Shown here: positions 56,708 through 64,000 of the stretch, one piece after another | How positions within the stretch are numbered: the first letter of the stretch is position 1 | Layout: each line of letters begins with the position of its first letter | Origin: Paracoccaceae bacterium | Lineage (GTDB): Bacteria > Pseudomonadota > Alphaproteobacteria > Rhodobacterales > Rhodobacteraceae | NCBI GenBank assembly: GCA_023383015.1 | Contig: JAHDXW010000002.1 | Span: 1 to 64,000, forward strand | DNA length: 64,000 nt | Reading direction: 5' to 3' | Position numbers and translations under genes: made by a program | The notes under the pieces: generated by a model | Database searches by the model: none | What the model saw: the letters and a program-made list of their open reading frames with translations, nothing else | What the model was told of the DNA's origin: nothing

Positions 56708-57256
56708 ATGTATCCCTTCCTCCGCCTGGCGTCCGCGATGGCCCGCGCCCGCCGCGCCGGGCCGCTGCCGCTGCTTGGCGTCCACATCGGGCGCCACCGC
56801 ATCTGGCCATGGGACCTTGACCCGTGGGCCGAACTCAACAACGGCCGCACGCTCACACTCTACGATCTCGGCCGTGTGCCGCTGGTCCTGCGGACCGGGA
56901 TCGCCGGCGCCCTTGCGCAGGGCGGCTGGGGGATGGCCGTCGCCGGCGCGGCGGTGCGCTGGCGCCGGCGCCTGACCGGCTTCGAGGCGGTGACGATGGA
57001 AAGCCGGCTCATCGGCTGGGACGCGCGGTTCTTCTACTTCGACCAGACGCTGTGGCGGGGGTACGACTGCGCTGGACAGGCGACGATCCGCTCGGCGGCG
57101 ACCGACCGTCGGCAGGGCGGCATCGTCGCCCCCGCGCGGGTGGTCGAAACCATGCCCGGCGCCGAGGCCGAAAGCCCGCCCTTGCCCGGCTGGGTCGCAG
57201 CCTGGGCCGCGGCCGAGGCAGCGCGCCCCTGGCCGCCCGGCCGGACGGGGCTTTGA
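56708..57256 (+). CDS. Acyl-CoA thioesterase-like hotdog protein
   Basis: A 182-residue protein resembling YbgC/4HBT-type hotdog thioesterases. HIGRHRIWPWDLDPWAELNNGRTLTLYDLGR carries the typical Asp in the D-x-x-x-H/N-x-N region, shown here in parts. WGMAVAGAAVRWRRRLTGFEAVTMESRLIGWDARFFYFDQ is the central helix-sheet block of the fold. It probably hydrolyses an acyl-CoA of unknown chain. It sits 64 bp after recQ and 59 bp before the MFS gene. The biological role is not inferable from the context. Confidence 0.8.
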   Translation: MYPFLRLASAMARARRAGPLPLLGVHIGRHRIWPWDLDPWAELNNGRTLTLYDLGRVPLVLRTGIAGALAQGGWGMAVAGAAVRWRRRLTGFEAVTMESRLIGWDARFFYFDQTLWRGYDCAGQATIRSAATDRRQGGIVAPARVVETMPGAEAESPPLPGWVAAWAAAEAARPWPPGRTGL

Positions 57257-57315
57257 CAGCCGCCGGTCCCGGGCCGCATAGTCGGCCCCGGCGCGGGCGG
57301 CGCGGGGGCAAGGCG

Positions 57316-58695
57316 GTGGACGGGCGGGCAGGCCGGCGGCGGCTCTGGGGCTGGTATCTCTTCGACTGGGCCAACCAGCCCTACAACACGCTGCTGCTCA
57401 CCTTCATCTTCGCCCCCTACTTCGTCACCGCGGTGGCCCCCGACCCGGTGTCCGGCCAGGCGATGTGGGGCACGATGCTGGCCATCACCGGCACCGCCAT
57501 CGCGCTCCTCGCCCCGGTGCTGGGCGCGGTGGCCGACACCGGCGGGTCGCGGCGGGGGTGGCTGGTGCTGTTCTCCGCCCTCTACGTTGGCGGGGCCTTC
57601 GCGCTGTGGTGGGCCGCACCGGGCCTGTCGGCGGCGGGCATCGTGTGCATCCTCGTTGCCTTCGGCATCGGCATGGTCGGGCTCGAGTTCGGGATCGTCT
57701 TCACCAACGCCTACCTGCCCGAGATCGCCCGCGGGCCGGAGATCGGGCGGGTCTCCGGCGCCGGCTGGGCGATGGGCTATGCCGGCGGGGTCGCCTCGCT
57801 TGCCGTCATCCTGCTGGCCTTCGCCGAGAACGAGTCGGGCCGGACACTCGCGGGCGTCGCGCCCGCCCTCGGCCTTGATCCGGCGGCGCGCGAGGGCACG
57901 CGCGCGGCCGGGCCGTTCACGGCGCTGTGGTATCTGGTCTTCGTCATCCCGTTCTTCCTCTGGGTGCCGGGGGCGGAGCGGCCGCGGTCGGCGGGCGGGG
58001 ATCGGCGCGCCGCCATCCGCCGCGGGCTTTCGGGGCTCGCCACCACGGTGCGCGCCCTGCACCGGCGCCGGAGCCTTGCGGCCTATCTCGGCGGCTCGAT
58101 GCTCTGGCGCGACGGGCTGAACGGCATCTACGCCTTCGGCGGGCTCTACGCCGCCGGGGTACTGGGCTGGTCGGTGGTCCAGATCGGCATCTTCGGGATT
58201 GTGGCGGCGGTGGTCGGGGCGGCGGCCGCATGGGCCGGCGGCCGGGCCGACGCCCGCCTCGGGCCGCGGCCGGTGATCGCCAGGGCGATCGTCGCGCTGA
58301 TCGCCGTCTGTCTCGTCGTGCTCGGCACCTCGCGCGAGATGGTGCTGCTGGTGCCGGTCGGTCCCGACTCGATCCTGCCCGATCTCGCCTTCTACCTCTG
58401 CGGGGCGGCGATCGGCTCGGCCGGCGGCATACTGCAGTCGGCATCGCGCACGATGATGGTCCGCCAGGCCGACCCCGCGCGCATGACCGAGGCCTTCGGC
58501 CTCTATGCCCTGTCAGGCAAGGCCACGGCCTTCCTCGCCCCGGCGCTGGTTGCGGCCATGACGGCGGCAACCGGCGACCAGCGCCTCGGGGTCGCGCCGC
58601 TGATCCTGTTGTTCCTTGCCGGGCTCGTTCTGCTATCCTTCGTGCGACCCGAAGGCGAACGAGCAGAAACATGGGCAGCTTCCCGAATCTCCTGA
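57316..58695 (+). CDS. MFS transporter, UMF1 (Vps22/Atg22-like) family
   Basis: A 459-residue membrane protein with about twelve transmembrane helices. WGWYLFDWANQPYNTLLLTFIFAPYFVTAV near the N-terminus is the UMF1/Atg22-family signature, and EFGIVFTNAYLPEIARGPEIGRVSGAGWAMGYAGG follows, given in parts. I selected the GTG at 57316 because family proteins start just before the RRRLWGWY segment; a TTG at 57253 is possible. Substrate is unknown, though fungal homologues export amino acids from vacuoles. Its 3' end overlaps mepA by 25 bp. Confidence 0.87.
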   Translation: MDGRAGRRRLWGWYLFDWANQPYNTLLLTFIFAPYFVTAVAPDPVSGQAMWGTMLAITGTAIALLAPVLGAVADTGGSRRGWLVLFSALYVGGAFALWWAAPGLSAAGIVCILVAFGIGMVGLEFGIVFTNAYLPEIARGPEIGRVSGAGWAMGYAGGVASLAVILLAFAENESGRTLAGVAPALGLDPAAREGTRAAGPFTALWYLVFVIPFFLWVPGAERPRSAGGDRRAAIRRGLSGLATTVRALHRRRSLAAYLGGSMLWRDGLNGIYAFGGLYAAGVLGWSVVQIGIFGIVAAVVGAAAAWAGGRADARLGPRPVIARAIVALIAVCLVVLGTSREMVLLVPVGPDSILPDLAFYLCGAAIGSAGGILQSASRTMMVRQADPARMTEAFGLYALSGKATAFLAPALVAAMTAATGDQRLGVAPLILLFLAGLVLLSFVRPEGERAETWAASRIS

Positions 58696-59579
58696 CCGCG
58701 ATCATTGTCACGACCCTGCTGGCCATGCCCTTGCCGGCGGTGGCGCAGGAACTCGCCCACCGGCTGTTCGGCGCCCATCGTGCACCGACCGCCGCCGCCC
58801 CGGCGGCCATCGGCTCCTACGCCAAGGGCTGCGCCGGCGGCCTGGTGCAATTGCCCGAGACCGGACCGACCTGGCAGGCCATGCGGCTTGGCCGCAACCG
58901 CAACTGGGGCCATCCGGCGATGATCGGCTACCTGCAGGACCTCAGCCGCGCGGCGACGACCGTCGGCTGGCGCGGCCTTTATGTCGGCGACATCAGCCAG
59001 CCGCGCGGCGGGCCGATGACCTCGGGCCATACCAGCCACCAGATCGGGCTGGATGCCGACATCTGGTTCCTGCCTCCCCGGCGGCTGAACCTCAGCCGCG
59101 CCGAGCGCGAGGAGATCTCCTCGATCTCGGTGCGCACAGAAGACCAGCGGCGGATCAACGGCAACTGGACGGCCGCCCATCATGCGCTGCTGCGGCTCGC
59201 CGCCTCCGACCCGCGGGTGGACCGCATCTTCGTCGCCGCCGCGGTGAAGATCGAGATGTGCCGGACCGCCACCCGCGCCGACACTGCCTGGCTGCAAAAA
59301 ATCCGCCCGATCTATGGCCACAACACCCATTTCCACGTTCGCCTGAAATGCCCCGCCGACAGCCCCGGCTGCATTACCCAGACGCCGACGGTGGCCGAGC
59401 TGTCCAAGGGCGGCAACGGCTGCGACGAGACGCTGACATGGTGGGTCACCGAGTACCTGAACCCGCCAAAGGTGCCGCGCGACCCCAATGCGCCGCCTCC
59501 GCCGCGCGAGCGCACGGTGCGCGACTACACGCTCGCCGACCTGCCCGCCCAATGCCGCGACGTCGTCGCAGCGCGCTGA
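58671..59579 (+). CDS. mepA: Penicillin-insensitive murein endopeptidase
   Basis: A 302-residue periplasmic zinc endopeptidase that cuts D-Ala-meso-diaminopimelate cross-links. The signal peptide is a short basic start followed by IIVTTLLAMPLPAVAQE. Zinc and catalytic residues appear in TSGHTSHQIGLDADIW (His, His, Asp) and YGHNTHFHVRLKCP (His, His). Conserved cysteines (KGCAGG, EMCRTA, CPADSPGC) suggest disulfides. The ATG at 58671 lies inside the end of the MFS gene. Its own end overlaps the phytase-like gene by 28 bp, so three genes share a compact transcript. Confidence 0.94.
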   Translation: MGSFPNLLTAIIVTTLLAMPLPAVAQELAHRLFGAHRAPTAAAPAAIGSYAKGCAGGLVQLPETGPTWQAMRLGRNRNWGHPAMIGYLQDLSRAATTVGWRGLYVGDISQPRGGPMTSGHTSHQIGLDADIWFLPPRRLNLSRAEREEISSISVRTEDQRRINGNWTAAHHALLRLAASDPRVDRIFVAAAVKIEMCRTATRADTAWLQKIRPIYGHNTHFHVRLKCPADSPGCITQTPTVAELSKGGNGCDETLTWWVTEYLNPPKVPRDPNAPPPPRERTVRDYTLADLPAQCRDVVAAR

Positions 59580-60463
59580 CACTGCTTGCCCTGCTTGCCC
59601 TGATTGCCACGGCCGGCCCGCCGGGCAGCGCGGTGGGTGGCGGCAACGGCGGGCCGGTGCTGGTCGGCCGGGCGGTGGCGGCGCCGGCGCACCCCGCCCT
59701 CGGCGGGCTGTCAGGGCTGATGCTGTCGACCGACGGGCGGGCCTTCCTTGCCGTCACCGACCGCGGCCATCTTGTCGAGGGGCGGCTGGTCCGCGACGAC
59801 GAGGGGCAGCTTGTCGCGGTCGAGGCTGGGGCGCCGGTGCCGCTGGCCGACCGCGCCGGCCGTCCGCTTCCCCGCCGGCGGGGCGACGCCGAGGCGATCG
59901 CCCCAGCGCCCGGCGGCGGCTTCCATGTCGCCTTCGAGGGCGCGCACCGGGTCGTCCACTACCCCCACCCGGGCGCGGCGGGACGACCGCTGCCGCCCCT
60001 TCCCGACGCCGGCCGCATGCCGGTCAACACCGGGATCGAGGCGCTCGCGACCGACGCCGCCGGGAGGCTGCACGCGATCCCCGAGCGGCCGCCCCAGGGC
60101 CGGATCGAGCTGCCCGTCTACCGCCTCGGTCCCGCGGGCTGGGAGGAGGCCTTCGCCCTGCCCCGCCTCCCGCCGTTCAGCGTCACCGGGGCCGACTTCG
60201 GCCCCGACGGCGCGCTCTACATGCTCGAGCGCGCGGTGGTTCTTCCGCTCGGCTTCGCCAGCAGGGTCCGCCGCCTCGTGCCCGGCCCCGGGGGGGCGTG
60301 GACCGGGGAGGTGGTTCTGGAGACGCCGCCGGGCCGGCACGGCAACCTCGAGGGCATCGCCGTCTGGCGCGACGCCGCCGGCGGGCTGCGACTGACCCTG
60401 GCGGCCGACGACAACTTCCTGCCGCTGCTCGCAAGCGAGGTGGTCGAGTACCGCCTGCCCTGA
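59552..60463 (+). CDS. Esterase-like activity of phytase family protein
   Basis: A 303-residue protein with a signal peptide (RRRRSALTLLALLALIATAGPP). The body resembles the phytase-like beta-propeller family: LGGLSGLMLSTDGRAFLAVTDRGHLVEGRL, GDAEAIAPAPGGGFHVAFEG, NTGIEALATDAAGRLHAIPE and FGPDGALYMLERAV, in parts. The predicted fold is a secreted or periplasmic propeller; the substrate is unknown. The ATG at 59552 lies within mepA, and the whole MFS-mepA-phytase-like run is probably translated by re-initiation. Confidence 0.83.
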   Translation: MPRRRRSALTLLALLALIATAGPPGSAVGGGNGGPVLVGRAVAAPAHPALGGLSGLMLSTDGRAFLAVTDRGHLVEGRLVRDDEGQLVAVEAGAPVPLADRAGRPLPRRRGDAEAIAPAPGGGFHVAFEGAHRVVHYPHPGAAGRPLPPLPDAGRMPVNTGIEALATDAAGRLHAIPERPPQGRIELPVYRLGPAGWEEAFALPRLPPFSVTGADFGPDGALYMLERAVVLPLGFASRVRRLVPGPGGAWTGEVVLETPPGRHGNLEGIAVWRDAAGGLRLTLAADDNFLPLLASEVVEYRLP

Positions 60464-60544
60464 GCGCGGCGCGCTTGCCGGAGCGACCCGGCGGGTGTAG
60501 GGCAGAGGCTTCCCGCCCGCCGCAGCAACGGACGCCCCGCCGAG

Positions 60545-61168
60545 ATGACCCGTGCCCACCTGCCCGGTATCGCCGCCATGGCGACGATCGTGCTGATGTC
60601 CAACATCCTCGTGCAGTTCCTGGCCGGGCCGTGGCTGACCTGGGGCGCCTTCACCTACCCGTTCGCGTTCCTCGTCAACGACCTCGTGAACCGGCTGCAC
60701 GGGCCTGCGGCGGCCCGCCGGGTGGTCTGGGCGGGGTTCGCAACCGGCGTCGCCTGCTCGCTGGTCGGCACCCAGATCGACGGCGCGTTCGGCCCCCTGG
60801 TCAGCTGGCGCATCGCTGTCGGCTCGGGTCTTGCGTTCCTCACCGCCCAGCTTGTCGATGTGGCCGTGTTCGACCGGCTGCGCGCGGGGCCGTGGTGGCG
60901 GGCACCGCTGGCCTCGACCCTGGTTGCGGCGAGCGTCGACACCGCGATCTTCTTCACCATCGCCTTCTCGTCCTGGCTGGCGCCGCTCGAACCGGCCAAC
61001 GACGTCGCATGGGCCAACGAGATCCTGCCCCTGCTCGGCGCCGGGCCGGCGGTTCCGCTCTGGGTCAGCCTTGCGGTGGCCGATCTCGGTGTGAAGCTGG
61101 CGCTGGCCGTGGCGGCACTGGTGCCGTTTCGCTTCATCCTGCGCCGCATCGCGCGCGAGGCCGCGTGA
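60545..61168 (+). CDS. yhhQ: Queuosine-precursor transporter (VUT/YhhQ family)
   Basis: A 207-residue membrane protein with about six helices. NILVQFLAGPWLTWGAFTYPFAFLVNDLVNRLHGPAAARRVVW, in parts, is the VUT-family start, and SWRIAVGSGLAFLTAQLVDVAVFDRLR follows. YhhQ proteins import preQ0 and preQ1 for tRNA queuosine. The 81-bp leader has no preQ1 riboswitch that I can recognise. Downstream lies the intergenic unit with the FNR-like palindrome and the leader ORF. Confidence 0.88.
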   Translation: MTRAHLPGIAAMATIVLMSNILVQFLAGPWLTWGAFTYPFAFLVNDLVNRLHGPAAARRVVWAGFATGVACSLVGTQIDGAFGPLVSWRIAVGSGLAFLTAQLVDVAVFDRLRAGPWWRAPLASTLVAASVDTAIFFTIAFSSWLAPLEPANDVAWANEILPLLGAGPAVPLWVSLAVADLGVKLALAVAALVPFRFILRRIAREAA

Positions 61169-61174
61169 TTTCCT

Positions 61175-61188
61175 TTGACAAGCGTCAA
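61175..61188. promoter_or_regulatory. FNR/CRP-family-type palindrome TTGAC-N4-GTCAA
   Basis: TTGACAAGCGTCAA is a perfect 5-bp inverted repeat with a 4-bp spacer. It matches the FNR/FnrL type TTGAY-N4-RTCAA, with C instead of T at the fifth base. It begins 7 bp after the yhhQ stop and ends 51 bp before the GTG of the 18-codon ORF. The first half TTGACA could also act as a -35 hexamer, but the region 16-18 bp on has no good -10. It may control the downstream leader/RNA; binding is inferred from the motif only. Confidence 0.5.
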
Positions 61189-61239
61189 AAGGCTGCCACC
61201 TTTGGTCTCAGGTGCAACGTCGCGAAAGGAGGTGGTCCA

Positions 61240-61296
61240 GTGTCGAGAGTGATATTGGAGCGTGGTGTCGGGACAGTCGGGGGGTTCGTCGCCTGA
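61240..61296 (+). CDS. 18-residue leader peptide ORF with exceptional ribosome-binding site
   Basis: GTG at 61240 opens an 18-codon ORF (MSRVILERGVGTVGGFVA) ending in TGA at 61294. The bases AAAGGAGGTGGTCCA (61225-61239) directly before the GTG can pair with the 16S rRNA 3' tail (UGGAUCACCUCCUUU) over all 15 positions, one of them G-U. Normal sites use 4-7 bases. The peptide resembles nothing I know. Candidate roles are a regulatory leader, a ribosome-trapping site or an independent small protein. The stem-loop and terminator downstream suggest a small transcript. Confidence 0.5.
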   Translation: MSRVILERGVGTVGGFVA

Positions 61297-61315
61297 GGGC
61301 AGACCCAAAGGCATG

Positions 61316-61357
61316 CATCTCCTGATTGGGTCCAGTCCCTAACTGGCCCATCTCCTG
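61316..61357 (+). ncRNA. Stem-loop flanked by two CATCTCCTG motifs
   Basis: CATCTCCTG occurs at 61316-61324 and again at 61349-61357. Between them TGGG-(T)-CCAGT / ACTGG-CCCA (61327-61350) forms a 9-bp stem with one bulged T and a 5-nt loop. Each CAUCUCCU can base-pair with the upstream AGGAGGUG (61227-61234) over 8 bp, one G-U, so either could mask the leader ORF's ribosome-binding site. As exposed CUCCU anti-Shine-Dalgarno motifs they could also act on other mRNAs, like known Rhodobacter CUCCU-type small RNAs. This is a prediction from sequence pairing only. Confidence 0.45.
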
Positions 61358-61371
61358 TGGAACTCGGGAAC

Positions 61372-61402
61372 GGGCCGTCCGCATGGGCGGCCCTTCCTCG
61401 TT
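61372..61402 (+). terminator. Rho-independent-type terminator after the leader unit
   Basis: GGGCCGTCC (61372-61380), loop GCAT and GGGCGGCCC (61385-61393) pair over 9 bp with one G-U. They are followed by TTCCTCGTT, the only pyrimidine/T-rich tail of this kind in the window's intergenic regions. It closes a candidate small transcript beginning near the FNR-like palindrome. It lies 41 bp before the end of the convergent DUF305 gene. Confidence 0.6.
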
Positions 61403-61443
61403 GGGCGGTCCCGGGAGCCCGGCCGTCCCCTTCCGGTCCTGCC

Positions 61444-61824
61444 TCACAGGCCGCGGGCAGCAAGCCAGGCCCGCATCCAGGCGGTCTCTTCCTGCTGGGC
61501 GGCCACGATCGCCTCTGCAAGTGCCCTCACCTCCGGGTCGGTTCCGTGTTCGAGGACGATCCGCGCCATCTCGACCGCGCCCTCGTGATGCGGGATCATC
61601 CCGCGGAGGAAATCAACGTCGGCATCGCCGCTGTAGGCGATGTCCATCGCTGCGTGCATCCGCGCGTTCGCGGCGATGAAGGCGCGGGTCGACGGCGTGT
61701 CCGAAGCCATGCCATGGGTGCCGTGCTGGCCATGGCCGTCTTGCCCTCCACCCTGGGCGAGTGCGTAGCCCGCGGCCGCGATCGCCGCTGCTGCAACAAG
61801 CCCGCCAAACCTTGTCCCGGTCAT
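61444..61824 (-). CDS. DUF305-domain protein
   Basis: A 126-residue protein with an N-terminal signal-type segment ([19 protein letters not shown]), a His/Gly-rich stretch ([15 protein letters not shown]) and a DUF305 helical domain. The hallmark is [20 protein letters not shown], with a His pair, preceded by [19 protein letters not shown]305 proteins are often near copper-handling genes, and the His-rich N-terminus fits metal binding, but no other copper gene is nearby. The ATG at 61824 is preceded by GGAAGG. The leader/terminator unit lies directly downstream on the other strand. Confidence 0.88.
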   Translation of the reverse strand: MTGTRFGGLVAAAAIAAAGYALAQGGGQDGHGQHGTHGMASDTPSTRAFIAANARMHAAMDIAYSGDADVDFLRGMIPHHEGAVEMARIVLEHGTDPEVRALAEAIVAAQQEETAWMRAWLAARGL

Positions 61825-61913
61825 GCCCTTCCCCCTCTCACCTGGTCCCCCCGCGAGTGCAACCTTCCAGCGGCGGGAAGACAAGGCAATTCCGCGCCAT
61901 CGGCTCCATGTCG

Positions 61914-63020
61914 TCAGGCGCGTGCCGCGGCGAGCGCCTCTGGAAGGACGGCGGCAAAGGCGTCCATGTCGGCCGCGGTCCCGGCGGTGACGCGGATGCA
62001 CCGGTCGTGGGGGGCGACGAAGGGCATCCGCACGAACACGCCGCGGGCGACAAGCCCGGAGAGAACCCGGCGGGCGAAGGCGCCGTCGGCGCCGCAGTCG
62101 ATGGCCACGAAGTTGGTTGCCGAGGGCAGCGCGACAAGCCCGGCATCGGCGGCAATCGCGGCCACCCGCGCCCGGCCCGCGGCGACCAGCGCCGTCACCC
62201 GTGCCAGATGCGCGGCATCGGCAAGTGCGGCGATCGCCCCCGCCTGGGCGATGCGGCCGACACCGAAATGGTTGCGCACCTTGTCGAAGGCGGCGGCGAG
62301 CGGCGGCGCGGCAAGGCCGTAGCCGACCCTGAGCCCCGCCATGCCATGGGCCTTCGAGAAGGTGCGGAAGCGGATCAGCCGCGGGTCGTCAGGGACGGCC
62401 GGGGCGGCCGTGCCCTTAGGAGCAAGCTCGACATAGGCCTCGTCGAGGGCCAGCAGGCAGCCGTCCGGCAGGCGGTCGAGCGCGCCGATGATCTCGGCCC
62501 CCGGCCGCCACGAGCCCATCGGGTTGTCGGGGTTGGCAAGATAGACGAGCTTAGCGCCGACCTCCGCCGCACGGGCGAAAATCGCTGCGGGGTCCTCGCG
62601 GTCGCCCTCGTAGGGCACCTTGTGGAGCACTCCGCCGAAGCCTGCGACGTGGAAGTTGAAGGTCGGATAGGCACCGTCGGAAGTGACCACCGCCTCGCCG
62701 GGAGCCACCAGCAGCCGCACCAGCAGGCCGAGCAGCCCGTCGATGCCCTCGCCGGCCACGACATGGGCCGGGCTGACCCCGTGGTGCGCGGCGATGGCGG
62801 CCTTGAGGTCGTGCAGTTCGGGATCGCCGTACATCCAGACATCGGCTGCCGCCCGTGACATCGCGGCGACAGCGGCGGGCGAGGGGCCGAAGACGCTCTC
62901 GTTGGCGCCGATGCGGGCGATAAACGGCCGGCCGCGCGCACGCTCCTGCGCCTCGGGCCCGACGAAGGGCACGGTGGCGGGAAGCGAGGCGACAAGACCG
63001 GTGAAGCGGGGGCCCTTCAT
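61914..63020 (-). CDS. Histidinol-phosphate/aromatic aminotransferase-like (PLP fold type I)
   Basis: A 368-residue aminotransferase. The PLP-binding lysine lies in [19 protein letters not shown], with [17 protein letters not shown] and [13 protein letters not shown] before it. [18 protein letters not shown] is the conserved phosphate-site glycine region. It resembles HisC-like enzymes of Rhodobacteraceae, which can transaminate histidinol-phosphate or aromatic amino acids. The exact substrate is uncertain, and the product of the broken maiA pathway (tyrosine) is only a distant neighbour. The ATG at 63020 follows a short gap after the molybdoenzyme gene. Confidence 0.87.
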   Translation of the reverse strand: MKGPRFTGLVASLPATVPFVGPEAQERARGRPFIARIGANESVFGPSPAAVAAMSRAAADVWMYGDPELHDLKAAIAAHHGVSPAHVVAGEGIDGLLGLLVRLLVAPGEAVVTSDGAYPTFNFHVAGFGGVLHKVPYEGDREDPAAIFARAAEVGAKLVYLANPDNPMGSWRPGAEIIGALDRLPDGCLLALDEAYVELAPKGTAAPAVPDDPRLIRFRTFSKAHGMAGLRVGYGLAAPPLAAAFDKVRNHFGVGRIAQAGAIAALADAAHLARVTALVAAGRARVAAIAADAGLVALPSATNFVAIDCGADGAFARRVLSGLVARGVFVRMPFVAPHDRCIRVTAGTAADMDAFAAVLPEALAAARA

Positions 63021-63111
63021 GGGCGCGAGTGAAAGCGCGTTCGGCCGCGGCACGCAAGCCCCGTTGCGGGCCCCGGACCCGCCGGCGCGCCGGCCCCTGC
63101 GCAGGTCGCCC

Positions 63112-64000
63112 TCAGACCCTGCCGCGCGCCTCCCGCAGCCAGCCCCACACCCGCTGCGGGGTGAAGGGCATGTCGACCTGCCGCACGCCCTCTGGCCAGA
63201 GCGCGTCCAGCACCGCATTGCCGACCGCGGCCAGTGCCCCGACCGTACCGGCCTCGCCGCAGCCCTTCATCCCGAGAGGGTTGGAGGCGGAGGGGACGGG
63301 TTCGGAGGTGACGCGGAAGAACGGCAGGTCGTCGGCCCGCGGCAGGCCATAGTCCATGAAGCTCGCCGTCAGTAGCTGGCCTGCGGCGTCATAGACCGCC
63401 CGCTCGGTCAGCGCCTGGCCGATCCCCTGCACAACACCGCCGTGCACCTGCCCCTCGGCGAGCATCGGGTGCAGCACATTGCCGAAATCATCGGTGACGG
63501 TGTAGCGAAGCAACGTCACCACCCCGGTCTCGGGGTCGACCTCCACCTCGGCCGCATGGGCACCGTTGGGATAGGACCGCCCGGCCAGCCGGGTCGTCGC
63601 CTCGTGCACGAGAAGGTCGCTGCGTCCGCGTGCGCGGGCCAGTGCCGCGGCCTCGAGCATGGTGAAGGCGCGGTTCGACCCTGCCGCGCGGAAGGCACCG
63701 TCCTGGAAGAGCACCGCCTCGGCCGCGACCCCCGCCTCGGCGGCGAGGAACGGCGCCATCGCGCTGACGATCGTCTCGACCACCGCAAGCGTCGCCGCGC
63801 CCTGCACGGTCACCGACCGTGACCCGCCCGTGCCGCCGCCCCTGGCGAAGAGGTCGCTGTCGCCCTGGACGATGCGGATCCTGTCCACCGGAATGCCGGT
63901 ACGGTCGGACAGGAACTGGGCATAGACCGTCTCGTGCCCCTGCCCGTTCGACTGCGTGCCGACGAACAGGCTGGCCGTGCCGTCGTCCTCGAAGGCGACC
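63112..64000 (-). CDS. Molybdopterin-binding dehydrogenase large subunit, C-terminal part
   Basis: The C-terminal ~296 residues of a xanthine-dehydrogenase/CoxL-family molybdenum hydroxylase. The frame stays open to the right window edge, so the N-terminal two thirds are missing. GTQSNGQGHETVYAQFL, QGDSDLFARGGGTGGSRS and the catalytic-glutamate block GMKGCGEAGTVGA are present, as is DDFGNVLHPMLAEGQVHGGVVQGIGQALTE. Substrate could be CO, xanthine or an aromatic aldehyde; this fragment does not decide. Electron-transfer subunits would be expected next to it outside the window. Confidence 0.9.
   Translation of the reverse strand, partial: VAFEDDGTASLFVGTQSNGQGHETVYAQFLSDRTGIPVDRIRIVQGDSDLFARGGGTGGSRSVTVQGAATLAVVETIVSAMAPFLAAEAGVAAEAVLFQDGAFRAAGSNRAFTMLEAAALARARGRSDLLVHEATTRLAGRSYPNGAHAAEVEVDPETGVVTLLRYTVTDDFGNVLHPMLAEGQVHGGVVQGIGQALTERAVYDAAGQLLTASFMDYGLPRADDLPFFRVTSEPVPSASNPLGMKGCGEAGTVGALAAVGNAVLDALWPEGVRQVDMPFTPQRVWGWLREARGRV

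Noticed and set aside
60464..60544. preQ1 riboswitch before the queuosine transporter
   Set aside because: No A-rich tail and short stem-loop typical of preQ1-I, nor the larger class-II or class-III fold, can be recognised.

Overview
The window is GC-rich (roughly 70% or more), gene-dense chromosomal DNA. It most likely comes from an alphaproteobacterium of the Rhodobacteraceae. Supporting this are an ATP12-family chaperone gene, a four-gene Bzt/Aap amino-acid ABC operon, the histone deacetylase-xseB-ispA-dxs operon, a MarR/ilvE pair and the family composition of the surface-polysaccharide genes. I cannot name a genus. Nearly everything is chromosomal core or near-core. I saw no prophage, insertion sequence, CRISPR array, rRNA or tRNA gene.

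Layout, left to right. The C-terminal part of propionyl-CoA synthetase (2-1075) is followed by a hybrid histidine kinase with a C-terminal HPt domain and an overlapping sigma-54 activator, which resembles a LuxU/LuxO-type relay. Next come NAD kinase, an epimerase-like protein, an EamA transporter and a solitary Mrr-type nuclease. The isoprenoid-precursor operon (8127-12141, minus strand) carries dxs, ispA, xseB and a histone-deacetylase-like gene, and its promoter seems to give an almost leaderless message. A response regulator/MarR pair diverges from ilvE across a shared promoter region. From 14858 to 24360 (minus) lies a surface-polysaccharide block: cysQ, kdsB, a GT2, galU, a GT4, a second GT2, a core-2-type GlcNAc-transferase and a large two-part sulfotransferase. 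It plausibly makes a sulfated glycan, with CysQ removing the PAP by-product. A polysaccharide-type ABC permease without its ATPase lies beside it.

The middle holds a baeRF-family gene, the overlapping crcB-rluC-HAD-atp12 operon, the bztABCD uptake operon with two perfect hairpins after the binding-protein gene, radC, a tandem palindromic repeat, dnaJ and dnaK (with a sigma-32-type promoter), alkB and rarA. A luxI/luxR quorum-sensing pair (40611-41866) is followed by a tiny divergent ORF, a frameshifted maleylacetoacetate isomerase pseudogene and a beta-ketothiolase.

The right part has pbpC next to a 1,820-residue bacterial alpha-2-macroglobulin with an intact thioester motif and a PAN/Apple domain, a hybrid kinase with two receivers, yggT-recQ, a thioesterase, an overlapping MFS/mepA/phytase-like run and a queuosine-precursor transporter. 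The most unusual item follows at about 61175-61402. It is an intergenic unit with an FNR-like palindrome and an 18-codon ORF whose ribosome-binding site can pair over 15 nt with the 16S rRNA 3' end. Downstream are a stem-loop flanked by two CATCTCCTG motifs, able to pair with that site, and a terminator hairpin. The window ends with a DUF305 protein, a HisC-like aminotransferase and a truncated molybdopterin-binding dehydrogenase subunit.
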